Source: Flavobacterium sp. IB48 (GTDB lineage: Bacteria > Bacteroidota > Bacteroidia > Flavobacteriales > Flavobacteriaceae). From it: 64,000 nt of DNA. The stretch spans positions 186,001 to 250,000 of the forward strand of contig NZ_JAEFCA010000005.1 in the NCBI RefSeq assembly GCF_016405855.1. Direction: 5' to 3'. Position numbers and translations under genes: made by a program. A model generated the notes under the pieces. The model had not been told where the DNA came from. It made no database searches and saw nothing but the letters and a program-made list of their open reading frames with translations. Position 1 is the stretch's first letter. Each line of letters opens with the position of its first letter. Shown piece by piece: positions 8,431-17,484 of this stretch.

Positions 8431-10524
8431 TTATTCCACAACACCTATTTCGGCTATCGAAACTGTTTGTGTTTTCCCAACAGCTGATGTGGCAACAAAT
8501 CTTAAAAATCTAGCTTTTACCGCAGTAAAACTCTTAAGCTGTTCAATTGGATTATGTTTGATATTTGAGAATTCTCCCTCAGATTGTTTCGTCCAAGTAA
8601 TATTATCTTCGCTCGTATAGAATTCGTAATTCGAAATCAAATTCAAATTATTTCCAACTTGCTGTGGCGTATAAGTAAAGCCATTTATCGTATGCAATTC
8701 GCCCATATCAATAATGACTACCTGCGGCAATTTATTTTCATTGTTTCCAAAAGCCCAATCGGTATTCGCATCGCCATCAATAATTCGTTCAACCGATTTA
8801 TTGTCTCCGCTTGAAATAGAAATCACTCTCCATTTCTCTTTAGAAACACCATATTTAGCTGTTTTTACCGCGCTATTAATTTTCTCTTTTGTATTTCTCG
8901 AAATAGCTTTTATTTCTACTGCTTTATTATATACGAATGGAGTTTTGTATAAAGTACTTTTTTCTGAAGGATTTTTTCCGTCAAGCGAATAATAAACTGC
9001 ATTTCCTTCTTCCGATTTAATCGTAACCAAGCCATTTTTATCACGAAGAATTTGAGGTTCTTTTACAAAAGTTGGCGCATTATATGCCTCAATTGCACTA
9101 ATTACAAATCCTGCTTTTGCATCCAGAATATTTATTCTAAGTGCAGAAGCCGTAACGCGATCTAAACGTAAAATCCTTTTGTAGCCAATTGTCGTTTCGT
9201 TGGCAATTGTTTTCCATTGTCCGTCAACTTTTGCTTCGACCGAAAATGCTTTTACACGCTGTCCAAGTTTAATATATTCTTGAAGTAAAACTCTATTGAT
9301 TGCAGTTGGCTTTTTAAACGTAAATTCAACTGTAGCTTGTTTCACTTTATCGTCAGTTGCCCAATACGTATTTTTATTTCCGTCAATAACATTCTGCGGA
9401 CCAAAATTAGAATCGTTTGCACGAATATTTGAAGCTTGAACCTGAGTTCCTGCCAATAGTTCTTTTTTGAAATCGGCTTTAATTGTGGCAACCAATTCTT
9501 TCAATCTTGCTTCGTCATTTTCATGAACCAAACCACGAGTATCAACTGGAAGATTTAATAATAAAGTAGCATTTCGTCCAATCGACTCGTAATAAATATC
9601 TACCATTTCGTCAAGCGAACGAACTTTATCGTCTTCAACTGAATGATAAAACCATCCTGGTCTGATCGAAACATCGGCTTCGCCAGGAACCCATTTTTCA
9701 CCGTCTTCATGTCCAGACATAAACTCAGAGTAATGTACTTTTCCAGCCAATTCATCTTTCTGGCGTAGTAACGACCAATTGGTTTTTCCGGCACGTCCTT
9801 CCTCATTTCCTATCCATCTTGCTTCAGAAGGGCCAACTCCCCAAACTAAAGTTTTTGGCGCAATATCATAAATCAATTTATACGTTTCATCCCAATTATA
9901 ATAAGTCAAAGAATTGATTTTTCTAGTTTCGTTTGCACCACCATAATAACCGTCTCCGCCATTTGCTCCGTCAAACCACATTTCGAAAACGTCTCCATAA
10001 TTGGTCAGTAATTCTTTTAACTGATTTCTGAAATAGTTAATATATTCAGGTTTCCCGTATTGCGGATGATTTCTATCCCAAGGCGAAAGGTATAATCCCA
10101 ATTTTAAATCGTATTCTTTACAAGCTGCGGCCAATTCTTTAACCAAATCTCCTTTTCCGTTTTCCCAAGGTGAATTCTTAACTGAACGTTCTGTATAAGC
10201 CGATGGCCATAAACAGAAACCGTCATGATGTTTGGCAACCAAAATAATTCCTTTCATTCCAGCCTCTTTTACCACGCGCGCCCATTGGCGAACATCTAAC
10301 TGCGACGGATTAAAAAGTTCTGGTGATTCGTCTCCATAACCCCATTCTTTATTCGTGAAAGTATTTAATGAAAAGTGCACAAAAGCATAAAATTCCATTT
10401 CCTGCCAATCAATTTGTTTCTGGGTCGGAACTGGTCCAAAAGGCTTTGGTGCATTTGCCAATTCCTGACTTGAAACACTAGAAATTACACCAAAAAGACA
10501 TAAGGAAAGAAATATTTTTTTCAT
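8431..10524 (-). CDS. GH29 alpha-L-fucosidase with C-terminal carbohydrate-binding modules
   Basis: This is a secreted retaining alpha-L-fucosidase of 697 residues. After a signal peptide (about 1-20, ending VSSVSSQ) comes the GH29 barrel, with the conserved KHHDGFCLW segment (about 98-106) and the nucleophile Asp at about 185 in EMWFDGANGG. The C-terminal half carries an F5/8 type C (CBM32-like) region, a short chitobiase-C-like module (YYSLDGKNPS, near 510) and a second discoidin-like region at the end. The size and modules fit the GH29 group active on alpha-1,3/1,4-fucosyl branches, but the linkage is not proven. It is transcribed alone, with a terminator-like hairpin just upstream separating it from the BlaR1 gene. 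Confidence 0.92.
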   Translation of the reverse strand: MKKIFLSLCLFGVISSVSSQELANAPKPFGPVPTQKQIDWQEMEFYAFVHFSLNTFTNKEWGYGDESPELFNPSQLDVRQWARVVKEAGMKGIILVAKHHDGFCLWPSAYTERSVKNSPWENGKGDLVKELAAACKEYDLKLGLYLSPWDRNHPQYGKPEYINYFRNQLKELLTNYGDVFEMWFDGANGGDGYYGGANETRKINSLTYYNWDETYKLIYDIAPKTLVWGVGPSEARWIGNEEGRAGKTNWSLLRQKDELAGKVHYSEFMSGHEDGEKWVPGEADVSIRPGWFYHSVEDDKVRSLDEMVDIYYESIGRNATLLLNLPVDTRGLVHENDEARLKELVATIKADFKKELLAGTQVQASNIRANDSNFGPQNVIDGNKNTYWATDDKVKQATVEFTFKKPTAINRVLLQEYIKLGQRVKAFSVEAKVDGQWKTIANETTIGYKRILRLDRVTASALRINILDAKAGFVISAIEAYNAPTFVKEPQILRDKNGLVTIKSEEGNAVYYSLDGKNPSEKSTLYKTPFVYNKAVEIKAISRNTKEKINSAVKTAKYGVSKEKWRVISISSGDNKSVERIIDGDANTDWAFGNNENKLPQVVIIDMGELHTINGFTYTPQQVGNNLNLISNYEFYTSEDNITWTKQSEGEFSNIKHNPIEQLKSFTAVKARFLRFVATSAVGKTQTVSIAEIGVVE

Positions 10525-10689
10525 TGCTGATTTACTTTAGAATAGTCTATAAAGCATAAATGTAGTATAAATTGAAATCTTTCGAATAGAATTTCGACCA
10601 ACAACATTTTTTACAGCGTTTTGGTATGAAATGATTTTATTTAAATAATTCGTGCTGAGTATACTATTGTTTTTTGAAGTTGTCTAAAA

Positions 10690-10723
10690 AATGAAGCCCA
10701 AATCTGTAGATTTGGGCTTCATT
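10690..10723. terminator. Strong hairpin terminator after the BlaR1-like gene
   Basis: A perfect 16-bp inverted repeat AATGAAGCCCAAATCT / AGATTTGGGCTTCATT is separated by two bases. It lies between the 3' end of the BlaR1-like gene (10810) and the start of the fucosidase (10524), as expected for a terminator of the BlaI-BlaR1 operon. The rest of 10525-10809 is plain AT-rich sequence. Confidence 0.75.
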
Positions 10724-10809
10724 AATATATTTTGATTGTAGTCTTACAGCTTGAAATATTTTATTTACAGAGAAAATGTATTGCTTTAACTATCAAAAGC
10801 AATATTAGC

Positions 10810-12822
10810 TTAGTTGCCAACAACTGCTTTTAAAGCTATATATTTTCCCAGATCTTTAAAGTTATGTCCTTTTTCTCTCATAGCTTTAATGAAAGTTGGC
10901 GTTGCACCAACCGCTTTTGCACCCACAATATCATTTAAATCTAGATCTGAAAAACCCAAATCCATATATTCCTTAATTAAATCTGCCGTGATATTTTGCG
11001 ATTTTAAAGCTGCGAGATTTTCAGACGAAATGTTTTTATAGCCTACTTTTTCGAATTGAGTAACATATTCTGGAGTTACATTTAAAGCTTTTAAAGCAAT
11101 TAAGTCGTCATTTGAAAGATCATTATAACCCATTTTCTTAAAAGAATCAATATAAGCTTTATCTATGTTTAAAGTTTTGAAAGCAACAATATTGTCCTCA
11201 TCTCCTTCTCCATTTTCATTCTTTTTTGTTTTTGCCGAAGAACGGTAATCATTAATATACTTTCCGTCAATATTTTGAGATTTTAAAGTGATCAGATTTT
11301 CTGGCGAAACATTTTTATAACCCGATTTAATAATATCTTCAATAAAAGCTTTATCAATGTTTAAGGATTTAAAAGGAATCAGCGTTTCAATATCTATATT
11401 TCCAATTCCAGCATCTTTAATAGAATCGATGTAATCTTCACTTACGTTTAAAGCCGCCAACGGAATTACTTGTTCTTTGTCTACATTTTTATACCCTTTT
11501 TTATGCAACATTTTTACATACGATGTTTTTATATTTACAGCAAAGAAAACCATAAGATCTGTATCATCTGCCAATGTAATCCCTTGTGCAGCCATTTCTT
11601 TGGCGAAATTTTTATTGCCAACAAATTTATACGTTCCCATTCCGGTATTTCCTTCAAATTTTCCGGTAAAGTTCATTGTTCCCGCTTCACGCGTTAGAGA
11701 AAATGTTCCTTGTTTATCTTTTGATAATCCGCTAAACTCGCTAATATCATAAGTATGAGTAGAATGGCTATTCTCGTCGTTTTTAAATTCCATTTCTACT
11801 TTATTGCCTTTGATTGTGGCAAACCAGTTTCCTTCGGTTCGATCACCTTTTTGAGTGTTTGGATTCGCTTTAGTTTCTTCGTTTTTAAGATTCGAACTTA
11901 GCGTCTGACTTTGCGCTGCCGGTTGATTAAAAAGGCAGGCAAACAATACCAATAATGGTAACAGGAAAAAATATTTCCATGTTGTGTTTACGTTTGATTT
12001 TTTTGAATTCATCATAATGATTCGTTTTTTGAGTAATGATTGATTATAGTTAGTTGTAAGACTCAAAGGAAATTGTGGCGCCGCTACCTTAAGCAGGCTA
12101 AATTGATAACTTTCTTTTTCTACACTACCTTGTTGTAGCATTTCGTTATCAGTCAAAAATTCAAGATTGCTTTCTAATGCTTTTCGCCATTGCCAAGCAA
12201 AAGGATTAAACCACTGAAATATAAGTACGATTTCTGCAAGCAAAAGATCAATAGTATGTTTTTGCTCAATGTGAATTTTTTCATGCAGCAAAATCTGATT
12301 GTACGTTTCCCATTCGTATTTTTCAGGATTTATAAAAATATTATTAGCAAAAGAACAAGGTGCTTTATCGCCTGTTATTTCGACAATTCTAAATTTTCCA
12401 TCCCTAATAATCTCTGATGTGTACGCTCTGTAAAATAATATAACAGCTTGCATTAAAAAATTAAGCGCAAAAACAATGACACCAAACCAGTACAAATACA
12501 CTATCCACTGCAGGACCAAAGCCATATTAAATTGTTGCTTTGTTTCATTTACTAAAACTTCATTTACAGGAAGTGGTTTTAGCTCAGCAGTTGGTTCTTT
12601 TGCAACTGTTTTTTTTATGGAAGGAATAGCTGCAGTTACTTTCTGTTTTTGAAGGGAGAATTGCTGCGGAATCGGAAGCAACGGCAAAGTAAAAGCTATT
12701 AGCATGCACGCAAGCAAAACAAATCTATTCAAGTTATAAAAAGTTTCTTTCTGCAAAAGCAGCTTATAAAACATAAGGCAAGCAAAAAGAATAAGTGCTG
12801 TGTATAGAATATAAGGTATCAT
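10810..12822 (-). CDS. BlaR1/MecR1-like M56 peptidase with C-terminal 29-residue repeats
   Basis: This is a 670-residue integral membrane antirepressor protease. The N-terminal half has membrane helices (about 3-20, 32-50, 103-130) and the zinc HExxH motif HEKIH at 180-184, which is the M56 signature. It is followed by WFNPFAW and a further helix near residue 290. The C-terminal half is not a penicillin-binding sensor. It contains eight copies of a 27-35 (mostly 29) residue repeat from about residue 435 to the end, of the type YIDSFKKMGYNDLSNDDLIA followed by LKALN. Its ATG overlaps the BlaI stop (ATGA), so the two are translationally coupled. The signal it senses is unknown. Beta-lactam sensing should not be assumed. 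Confidence 0.9.
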   Translation of the reverse strand: MIPYILYTALILFACLMFYKLLLQKETFYNLNRFVLLACMLIAFTLPLLPIPQQFSLQKQKVTAAIPSIKKTVAKEPTAELKPLPVNEVLVNETKQQFNMALVLQWIVYLYWFGVIVFALNFLMQAVILFYRAYTSEIIRDGKFRIVEITGDKAPCSFANNIFINPEKYEWETYNQILLHEKIHIEQKHTIDLLLAEIVLIFQWFNPFAWQWRKALESNLEFLTDNEMLQQGSVEKESYQFSLLKVAAPQFPLSLTTNYNQSLLKKRIIMMNSKKSNVNTTWKYFFLLPLLVLFACLFNQPAAQSQTLSSNLKNEETKANPNTQKGDRTEGNWFATIKGNKVEMEFKNDENSHSTHTYDISEFSGLSKDKQGTFSLTREAGTMNFTGKFEGNTGMGTYKFVGNKNFAKEMAAQGITLADDTDLMVFFAVNIKTSYVKMLHKKGYKNVDKEQVIPLAALNVSEDYIDSIKDAGIGNIDIETLIPFKSLNIDKAFIEDIIKSGYKNVSPENLITLKSQNIDGKYINDYRSSAKTKKNENGEGDEDNIVAFKTLNIDKAYIDSFKKMGYNDLSNDDLIALKALNVTPEYVTQFEKVGYKNISSENLAALKSQNITADLIKEYMDLGFSDLDLNDIVGAKAVGATPTFIKAMREKGHNFKDLGKYIALKAVVGN

Positions 12823-13181
12823 TTAGAATCTTTTTTTATCATGTTTACGATTTCGTCCAATTCATTTTCGGTTAATTTTTGCTCTTTAGCAAAAAAAGCA
12901 AGCATTCGTGGATACGAATTATCAAAATACTGACTCACAACATCTTTTAGTGCAAATTGTTGATATTCTTCTCTTTGAATTACTGGAAAAAAGCAATGCA
13001 TATTCCCTATTGTTTCCCGATTTAGAAACCCTTTTTCTTCTAATATTTTGACAATCGTTGCAACACTATTATAATGTGGTTTCGGATCTGGCAACAATGG
13101 AATAATATCTCTGATGAAGGCTTTGTTTAAATCCCAAAAAACCTGCATAATCTGTTCTTCTCGTTTGGCTAATTTTATCAT
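12819..13181 (-). CDS. BlaI/MecI/CopY family transcriptional repressor
   Basis: This is a 120-residue winged-helix repressor that, in this family, binds palindromic operators as a dimer and is cleaved when the membrane partner is activated. Visible family features are the N-terminal LAKREEQIMQVFWDLNKAFI helix, the recognition region HYNSVATIVKILEEKGFL, and a C-terminal dimerisation helix. It overlaps the BlaR1-like gene by four bases. Three 14-base palindrome-like sites lie 29-82 bases upstream of its ATG, which fits autorepression. Confidence 0.94.
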   Translation of the reverse strand: MIKLAKREEQIMQVFWDLNKAFIRDIIPLLPDPKPHYNSVATIVKILEEKGFLNRETIGNMHCFFPVIQREEYQQFALKDVVSQYFDNSYPRMLAFFAKEQKLTENELDEIVNMIKKDSK

Positions 13182-13209
13182 AATGGAAATTCTTTTGACA
13201 AATATAACT

Positions 13210-13263
13210 ACTAATTAATTAGTAGCAAAACTAATTGATTAATATTTATACTAATTAATTAGT
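13210..13263. promoter_or_regulatory. Triple BlaI-type operator array
   Basis: Perfect palindromes ACTAATTAATTAGT lie at 13210-13223 and 13250-13263. A degenerate copy (ACTAATTGATTAAT) lies exactly between them at 13230-13243. The sites start every 20 bases, close to two helical turns, upstream of the BlaI gene. A BlaI-family dimer recognising a TAnnTAATTA-like half-site is the natural ligand. Confidence 0.82.
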
Positions 13264-13500
13264 CAGACCAGTAATTACGGAATATTCAGGCAATGAACTT
13301 TCACCTTTAACAACTTAAACAACAATTAGTTACAACCTTAAAGTAAAGTTTAGATACAAAAATCAATATATTTTTGATCTATTAAATTAATGCCATCGGA
13401 AGTTTGTAGAAAAATTTCAGAAGAAAGAAGTAAAGAAGAAAGTTCCTTTTTTTGTCAATTCCTGACTAGAAGATTGACTATTTTATTTTAGTTTTCCAAG

Positions 13501-14148
13501 CTAATCAATCCTCGTAGTTCTAATTTTTGAAATCGAAATCAAAATCACAGACAAAACGACAAAAGAGATTAAAACGAAAACTCCGTTGATGAGTGCTGTT
13601 TGCAATCCGAGCTTAGTAACATCAATAAAAGGATAAGGATAAAAGCTAGAAATAAAACCGTGGATTATGGTATAAATCATGTAAATAATCGGGTAAACCA
13701 ACCAAAACCAAATGGTTTTAAAAGAGATCTTTTCTGGACTTACAAAAAACAGCCAGAAAAAGAAAAATAAAACTGGTACAACAGTATGGAAAATTTCGCT
13801 TACAATGCGATGGTGTCCTTGCAAATCTAAAATTGGGCGAAGGAGCACATTAAAAACAATTCCGACAATCAAAATGTAAACCGTAATTGCGGTGATTGTG
13901 GTGCATTTTTTGAAAAAAGCATTTGCTTTACTATTACCACCAAATAGCAACAAAGCACTGCAAAGAAAAACGATCGTATTTGTTGTAATGGTAAAAAAAC
14001 TAAAAAAACGAACTGCTGCACTGAAAAAAGTGAATTCAGGATTTTTCAACAGTAAATAAAACTGTACAGGCAAGGCGTATAATTCTAGGGCAAAAATAAT
14101 ACCTAGCAAAATCTCTCCTTTTATTTTTGTGGTATTTTCTTTTTCCAT
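13501..14148 (-). CDS. Pr6Pr-like (FAR-17a/AIG1-like) membrane protein
   Basis: This is a 215-residue integral membrane protein with about six hydrophobic helices covering almost the whole chain. Segments such as FFSFFTITTNTIVFL, HTVVPVLFFFFWLFF and YPIIYMIYTIIHGF are typical of the Pr6Pr family, whose function is poorly known. It is the last gene of a compact minus-strand run that begins with the SDR at 17162, starting 49 bases after the YdeI-like stop. No signal for a specific substrate is visible. Confidence 0.75.
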   Translation of the reverse strand: MEKENTTKIKGEILLGIIFALELYALPVQFYLLLKNPEFTFFSAAVRFFSFFTITTNTIVFLCSALLLFGGNSKANAFFKKCTTITAITVYILIVGIVFNVLLRPILDLQGHHRIVSEIFHTVVPVLFFFFWLFFVSPEKISFKTIWFWLVYPIIYMIYTIIHGFISSFYPYPFIDVTKLGLQTALINGVFVLISFVVLSVILISISKIRTTRID

Positions 14149-14197
14149 ATTTCACTAAAAGTCAGATTACTAAAGTAAAACATTTTATTCAAAATAG

Positions 14198-14755
14198 CTA
14201 CAAGACTCTTTTCTGTTTTTCGCTCTCAGCAATAGTTTTTTCAAGCCTTGACAATTGTGTTTTTTCCTGCTTGGCACTCATAATCCAATGAATCATAACT
14301 TTCTTGTATGAAGGTGCTTGCTTCTCAAAAAACTCCCACGCGATTTTGTTGCTTTTAAACTCTTTTTCGTAGGATTCCAAAAGCGGAACTGGTTCTTTTT
14401 CGTGCGAATAAATCTTAGACTTGTTTTCGGTTCTAAAACTAAACGCTTTTAAACCAGCATCAGTCATTAATCCCGCTTTTGTCAAATCTTCTATCTTCTG
14501 AATATTAATTGCGCTCCAAATACTAGAAGGCTTTCTTGGAGTAAAACGAATCGTATAGCTTTCCGCATCAATAGATTTTCTAACACCATCAATCCAGCCA
14601 AAACAAAGCGCTTGATCAACCGATTCTGGCCAGCTCATAGAAGGCTTTTTACTCGTGACTTTATAAAAACCAACCAAAAGTTCTTTTTCTGTCTGATGAT
14701 TTTTCTCAAGCCATTTTCTAAAGTCTAATTGATTTACGAAGAAAGTTGGTGTCAT
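14198..14755 (-). CDS. YdeI/OmpD-associated family protein
   Basis: This 185-residue cytoplasmic protein of the YdeI/OmpD-associated (bacteriocin-protection-like) family has the typical FRKWLEKNHQTEKELLVGFYK start, the central SMSWPESVDQALCFGWIDG segment and the RFTPRKPSSIWSAINI segment. The C-terminal basic helix (IMSAKQEKTQLSRLEKTIAESEKQKR) is also typical. Its biochemical role is not well defined. It lies in the same operon-like run as the AraC and SDR genes, 28 bases after the MazG-like gene. Confidence 0.85.
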   Translation of the reverse strand: MTPTFFVNQLDFRKWLEKNHQTEKELLVGFYKVTSKKPSMSWPESVDQALCFGWIDGVRKSIDAESYTIRFTPRKPSSIWSAINIQKIEDLTKAGLMTDAGLKAFSFRTENKSKIYSHEKEPVPLLESYEKEFKSNKIAWEFFEKQAPSYKKVMIHWIMSAKQEKTQLSRLEKTIAESEKQKRVL

Positions 14756-14783
14756 CTATATCTATTTTATTTTTAATAAATTC

Positions 14784-15101
14784 TTATAATAATTTTTCTG
14801 TTTTAGCTAAGAAATCTTCTGTAACGGTTTCAATATTGATATTCATTCTTTCAGCTAAAACTGTAAGCCACCAAATTGATTCTCCAATTTTATGCTTCAA
14901 TTCTTCTTCTGTATTTGCTTTTGGCCATCTGCCTTCATGCGACATAACATGGCGACCAACCAAACCAGCATCGGTTAGAAAAGCCAACGCATCTTCTTCT
15001 ATTGTCCATTCACTTCCATGATGCGCTACTTCTAGTTCATGATAACGCTTTCTTATCTGTGCAGAACGTTGTTTTAATTCTTCAAAATTTAATGATGCCA
15101 T
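14784..15101 (-). CDS. MazG-like small protein
   Basis: The 105-residue all-helical protein has a C-terminal segment (IGESIWWLTVLAERMNINIE followed by TVTEDFLAKTEK) resembling the metal-binding helix pair of MazG-like nucleotide pyrophosphohydrolases. The N-terminal half contains an ELEVAHHGSEWTIEEDALAF stretch. It may hydrolyse a non-canonical nucleotide, but the first acidic ExxE motif is not clear, so activity is uncertain. It starts three bases after the AraC stop, which supports cotranscription. Confidence 0.6.
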   Translation of the reverse strand: MASLNFEELKQRSAQIRKRYHELEVAHHGSEWTIEEDALAFLTDAGLVGRHVMSHEGRWPKANTEEELKHKIGESIWWLTVLAERMNINIETVTEDFLAKTEKLL

Positions 15102-15104
15102 AAT

Positions 15105-16019
15105 TTAGTTTTTAGTAAATAATTCTTTAAATGCAATTGGACTTACATTTGTCTTCTTTTTAAAAAGTTTATTGAACGACTGTGGATGCTCAAAACCTAA
15201 TTTATAGGCAATTTCAGAGACTGAAAGAGTTCCTTTTGCAATATATTCTTTAGCCTTTTCAATTAATTTGTCATGAATAAACTGCTGAGTATTTTGTCCC
15301 GAAATACTGCGTAATAAATCGCTCAAATATCGGGGTGACAACTGCATTTCATTGGCTACAAATTGTACGGTTGGCAAACCGTTTTCTTCTGGTTTTTCGC
15401 TATTAAAATAACCTTCTAATAGTTCTTCCAGTTTAGAAAGCACATCATTATTAACCGCTTTTCTGGTTATAAACTGACGGTTGTAAAAACGATTGCTGTA
15501 ATTAAGCAAAAGTTCTATCTGCGAAATAATAACATCCTGACTAAAATGGTCTATTCGTTCGTTAAGTTCATTCTGAATATTTGTAAAAACGCCTAAAATT
15601 GTCTCTTTTTCTTTTTCAGAAAGATATAAAGCTTCGGCAGCAGAATAAGAGAAAAACCCATATTTTTTGATATTCGTATTTAAGGAATAAGGACGAAAAA
15701 AATCAGGATGAATATTTAATGACATTCCGCTGTAATCCGCTTCTTCGTCCTGCATTTTCAGAACTTGTCCCGGAGACACAAACGACATTCCACCTTCTTC
15801 AAAATCATAGAAACCGTGTCCGTATCTCAGTTTTCCTGAAAAATTTGTTTTGAAAGATATTTTATAAAAATCCAAAACAATTCCGTTTTCAAAATCTTTG
15901 GGATCAAATACAGCTTCTCCATAATTCAGAATACTTATCAGCGGATGCATTGGTTTAGGCTGTCCCATAGCTTTATGCAACTCTGAAACAGACTGGAATA
16001 TTCTGGGTTGATTTTTCAT
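15105..16019 (-). CDS. AraC family transcriptional regulator
   Basis: This is a 304-residue regulator. The N-terminal part (about 1-190) is a cupin-like sensing domain, and the C-terminal 100 residues form the double helix-turn-helix of AraC/XylS proteins. They include LSPRYLSDLLRSISGQNTQQ and LSVSEIAYKLGFEHPQSFNK followed by LFKKKTNVSPIAFKE. It sits between the small dimeric-barrel gene and the MazG-like gene with very short gaps. Neighbouring SDR and small oxidoreductase-like genes are its likely targets. It is well separated from the pectin locus by a terminator, so I do not link it to pectin control. Confidence 0.93.
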   Translation of the reverse strand: MKNQPRIFQSVSELHKAMGQPKPMHPLISILNYGEAVFDPKDFENGIVLDFYKISFKTNFSGKLRYGHGFYDFEEGGMSFVSPGQVLKMQDEEADYSGMSLNIHPDFFRPYSLNTNIKKYGFFSYSAAEALYLSEKEKETILGVFTNIQNELNERIDHFSQDVIISQIELLLNYSNRFYNRQFITRKAVNNDVLSKLEELLEGYFNSEKPEENGLPTVQFVANEMQLSPRYLSDLLRSISGQNTQQFIHDKLIEKAKEYIAKGTLSVSEIAYKLGFEHPQSFNKLFKKKTNVSPIAFKELFTKN

Positions 16020-16037
16020 TTTAATTTTCTGAGGTTT

Positions 16038-16343
16038 TTACAAATTTACAAAATGTTCGACTGGCGCAATATTCCAACTCACGGTGCTTTGATCAATCAT
16101 ATCGTGTACAAGAGAATCACTAAGTTCTGTCATTAATTTATGCATGGCATTAGTACCTTCTTCTACACTATCCCAAACAAGCATGTCATACACAAAATCT
16201 TTTTTTAATTCAAAAATTGTTCGGGAACGAAATCCTTTTTGGCGTTTCAAAAAAGCATCAATTTCAGTATTTGCTTCAATAAATTGTTTGGCTGTAAAAC
16301 CTTTGAGTTTAAAGGTAGTCAATTCTATAGCTTGATTTTTCAT
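16038..16343 (-). CDS. Small dimeric alpha/beta-barrel-like protein
   Basis: The 101-residue cytoplasmic protein has a beta-alpha-beta pattern (ELTTFKLKGFTAKQFIEANTE, a RQKGFRSRTIFELKKDFVYD strand pair, and a VWDSVEEGTNAMHKLM helix). It resembles ABM/EthD-like dimeric alpha-beta barrel proteins. No catalytic residues can be assigned. It starts 12 bases after the SDR stop and is probably cotranscribed with it. Confidence 0.6.
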   Translation of the reverse strand: MKNQAIELTTFKLKGFTAKQFIEANTEIDAFLKRQKGFRSRTIFELKKDFVYDMLVWDSVEEGTNAMHKLMTELSDSLVHDMIDQSTVSWNIAPVEHFVNL

Positions 16344-16355
16344 CTGATCTGTAAA

Positions 16356-17162
16356 TTAAAAAGTAAACATAGATTTGATGTTCTGAATCTGAGTTTCAGC
16401 TCCCAAACTTAATCGTTCGTTATATAATGCATTTGCATCTTTTCCTGCTACATAACGCAATTGGCTTTTATTATCCGTTGCTGCTTCATAAATAATTTGA
16501 GCAACATCTTCAGCATTTGTATAATTGTCAATTTGTTCAGCGCTATAACCTTTGCTAACTTCTAAAGTTAATTTTTCATACGCTTCATGCTGAGCAACTT
16601 CCATAGATCTTATGGCAAAATCTGTTTTCATTCCGCCTGGCGCAACCACTTTTACCTGTATCCCAAACTGAACTAATTCTGATGCGAGACTTTCCGAAAA
16701 TCCATCAACAGCAAATTTTGTAGCGCTGTAAATAGAACAAGTTGGAAAACCCATTAATCCAAAAGTAGACGTTATATTAATGAAAGCACCGCTTTTTTTC
16801 TCACGGAAATGAGACACAAATGCCTTTGAAACCCTAATAACGCCAAATAAATTAGTCACGATCTGACGTTCAATTTGATGATTTTCCAGAGATTCCAAAA
16901 CGCCAATTAAACCATAACCTGCATTATTCAGAACCACATCGATAGAATATTTCTCCAAAACACTTTTAATCGTTGAATCGATCTGTTCTGGATTTGTTAC
17001 ATCTAACGGAAGTACAATGACGTTTTCCAGCTGGTTTAATTCTGTTTCTTTTTCCGGATTTCGCATCGTGGCAATGACTTGCCATCCTTTACTTTGAAAT
17101 AATTTTGCTGTAGATTTCCCTAATCCTGTTGAAGCTCCTGTAATAAAAATTGTCTTTTGCAT
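16356..17162 (-). CDS. SDR family NAD(P)-dependent oxidoreductase
   Basis: This is a classical short-chain dehydrogenase of 268 residues. It has the cofactor motif TGASTGLG (about 8-15), the NNAGYG motif (about 91-96), a catalytic Ser in NITSTFG and the YSATK catalytic Tyr/Lys. The substrate cannot be predicted. It is the first gene of a six-gene minus-strand run with AraC, so its expression is probably controlled by that regulator. Confidence 0.93.
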   Translation of the reverse strand: MQKTIFITGASTGLGKSTAKLFQSKGWQVIATMRNPEKETELNQLENVIVLPLDVTNPEQIDSTIKSVLEKYSIDVVLNNAGYGLIGVLESLENHQIERQIVTNLFGVIRVSKAFVSHFREKKSGAFINITSTFGLMGFPTCSIYSATKFAVDGFSESLASELVQFGIQVKVVAPGGMKTDFAIRSMEVAQHEAYEKLTLEVSKGYSAEQIDNYTNAEDVAQIIYEAATDNKSQLRYVAGKDANALYNERLSLGAETQIQNIKSMFTF

Positions 17163-17267
17163 TTTTAATTGTTTTAAAATTATAATGCAAAGATCATCCG
17201 AAGCCTAAAGTTGTTTGTAGCCGTTTTGGAAGATGTCGTAGCCAAAATGACGAATAATATTAAAAAC

Positions 17268-17303
17268 AAAAAAATCCGATTCTAGTTAGAAACGGATTTT
17301 TTT
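17268..17303. terminator. Terminator closing the pectin locus
   Basis: An 11-bp perfect stem AAAAAAATCCG / CGGATTTTTTT has a 14-base loop, with U-rich ends on both strands. It lies downstream of the last GH2 gene (ends 17485) and upstream of the SDR gene (starts 17162), separating the two transcription units. Confidence 0.75.
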
Positions 17304-17304
17304 G

Positions 17305-17480
17305 TTTCGCTCCTCCGGAGCTTTTTCTCCATATTGAATTAATCTTTTCTATAAATATTTCGCTCTTCCAGAGCTAATATTGAAAACGACTAATTACCTA
17401 AAACAAAGCTTCGGAGAAGCGCAATATTTATAGAAAATAATCAACGGTTACAGAAGCAAAGCTCCAAAGGAGCGGCATAT
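17305..17480. repeat. Compound inverted repeat with CTCCGGAG/CTATAAATATT modules
   Basis: It contains GCTCCTCCGGAGC, then CTATAAATATTTCGCTC, then the complementary AGCTTCGGAGAAGC with ATATTTATAG, and finally AAAGCTCCAAAGGAGCG. It is the same family as 8191-8354. The gap 17163-17484 holds this repeat and the terminator but no gene. Confidence 0.8.
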
Positions 17481-17484
17481 AAAA

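Noticed and set aside
10810..13181. Beta-lactam resistance module
   Set aside because: There is a BlaI/BlaR1-like pair but no beta-lactamase or PBP gene nearby, and the membrane protein lacks a penicillin-binding domain.
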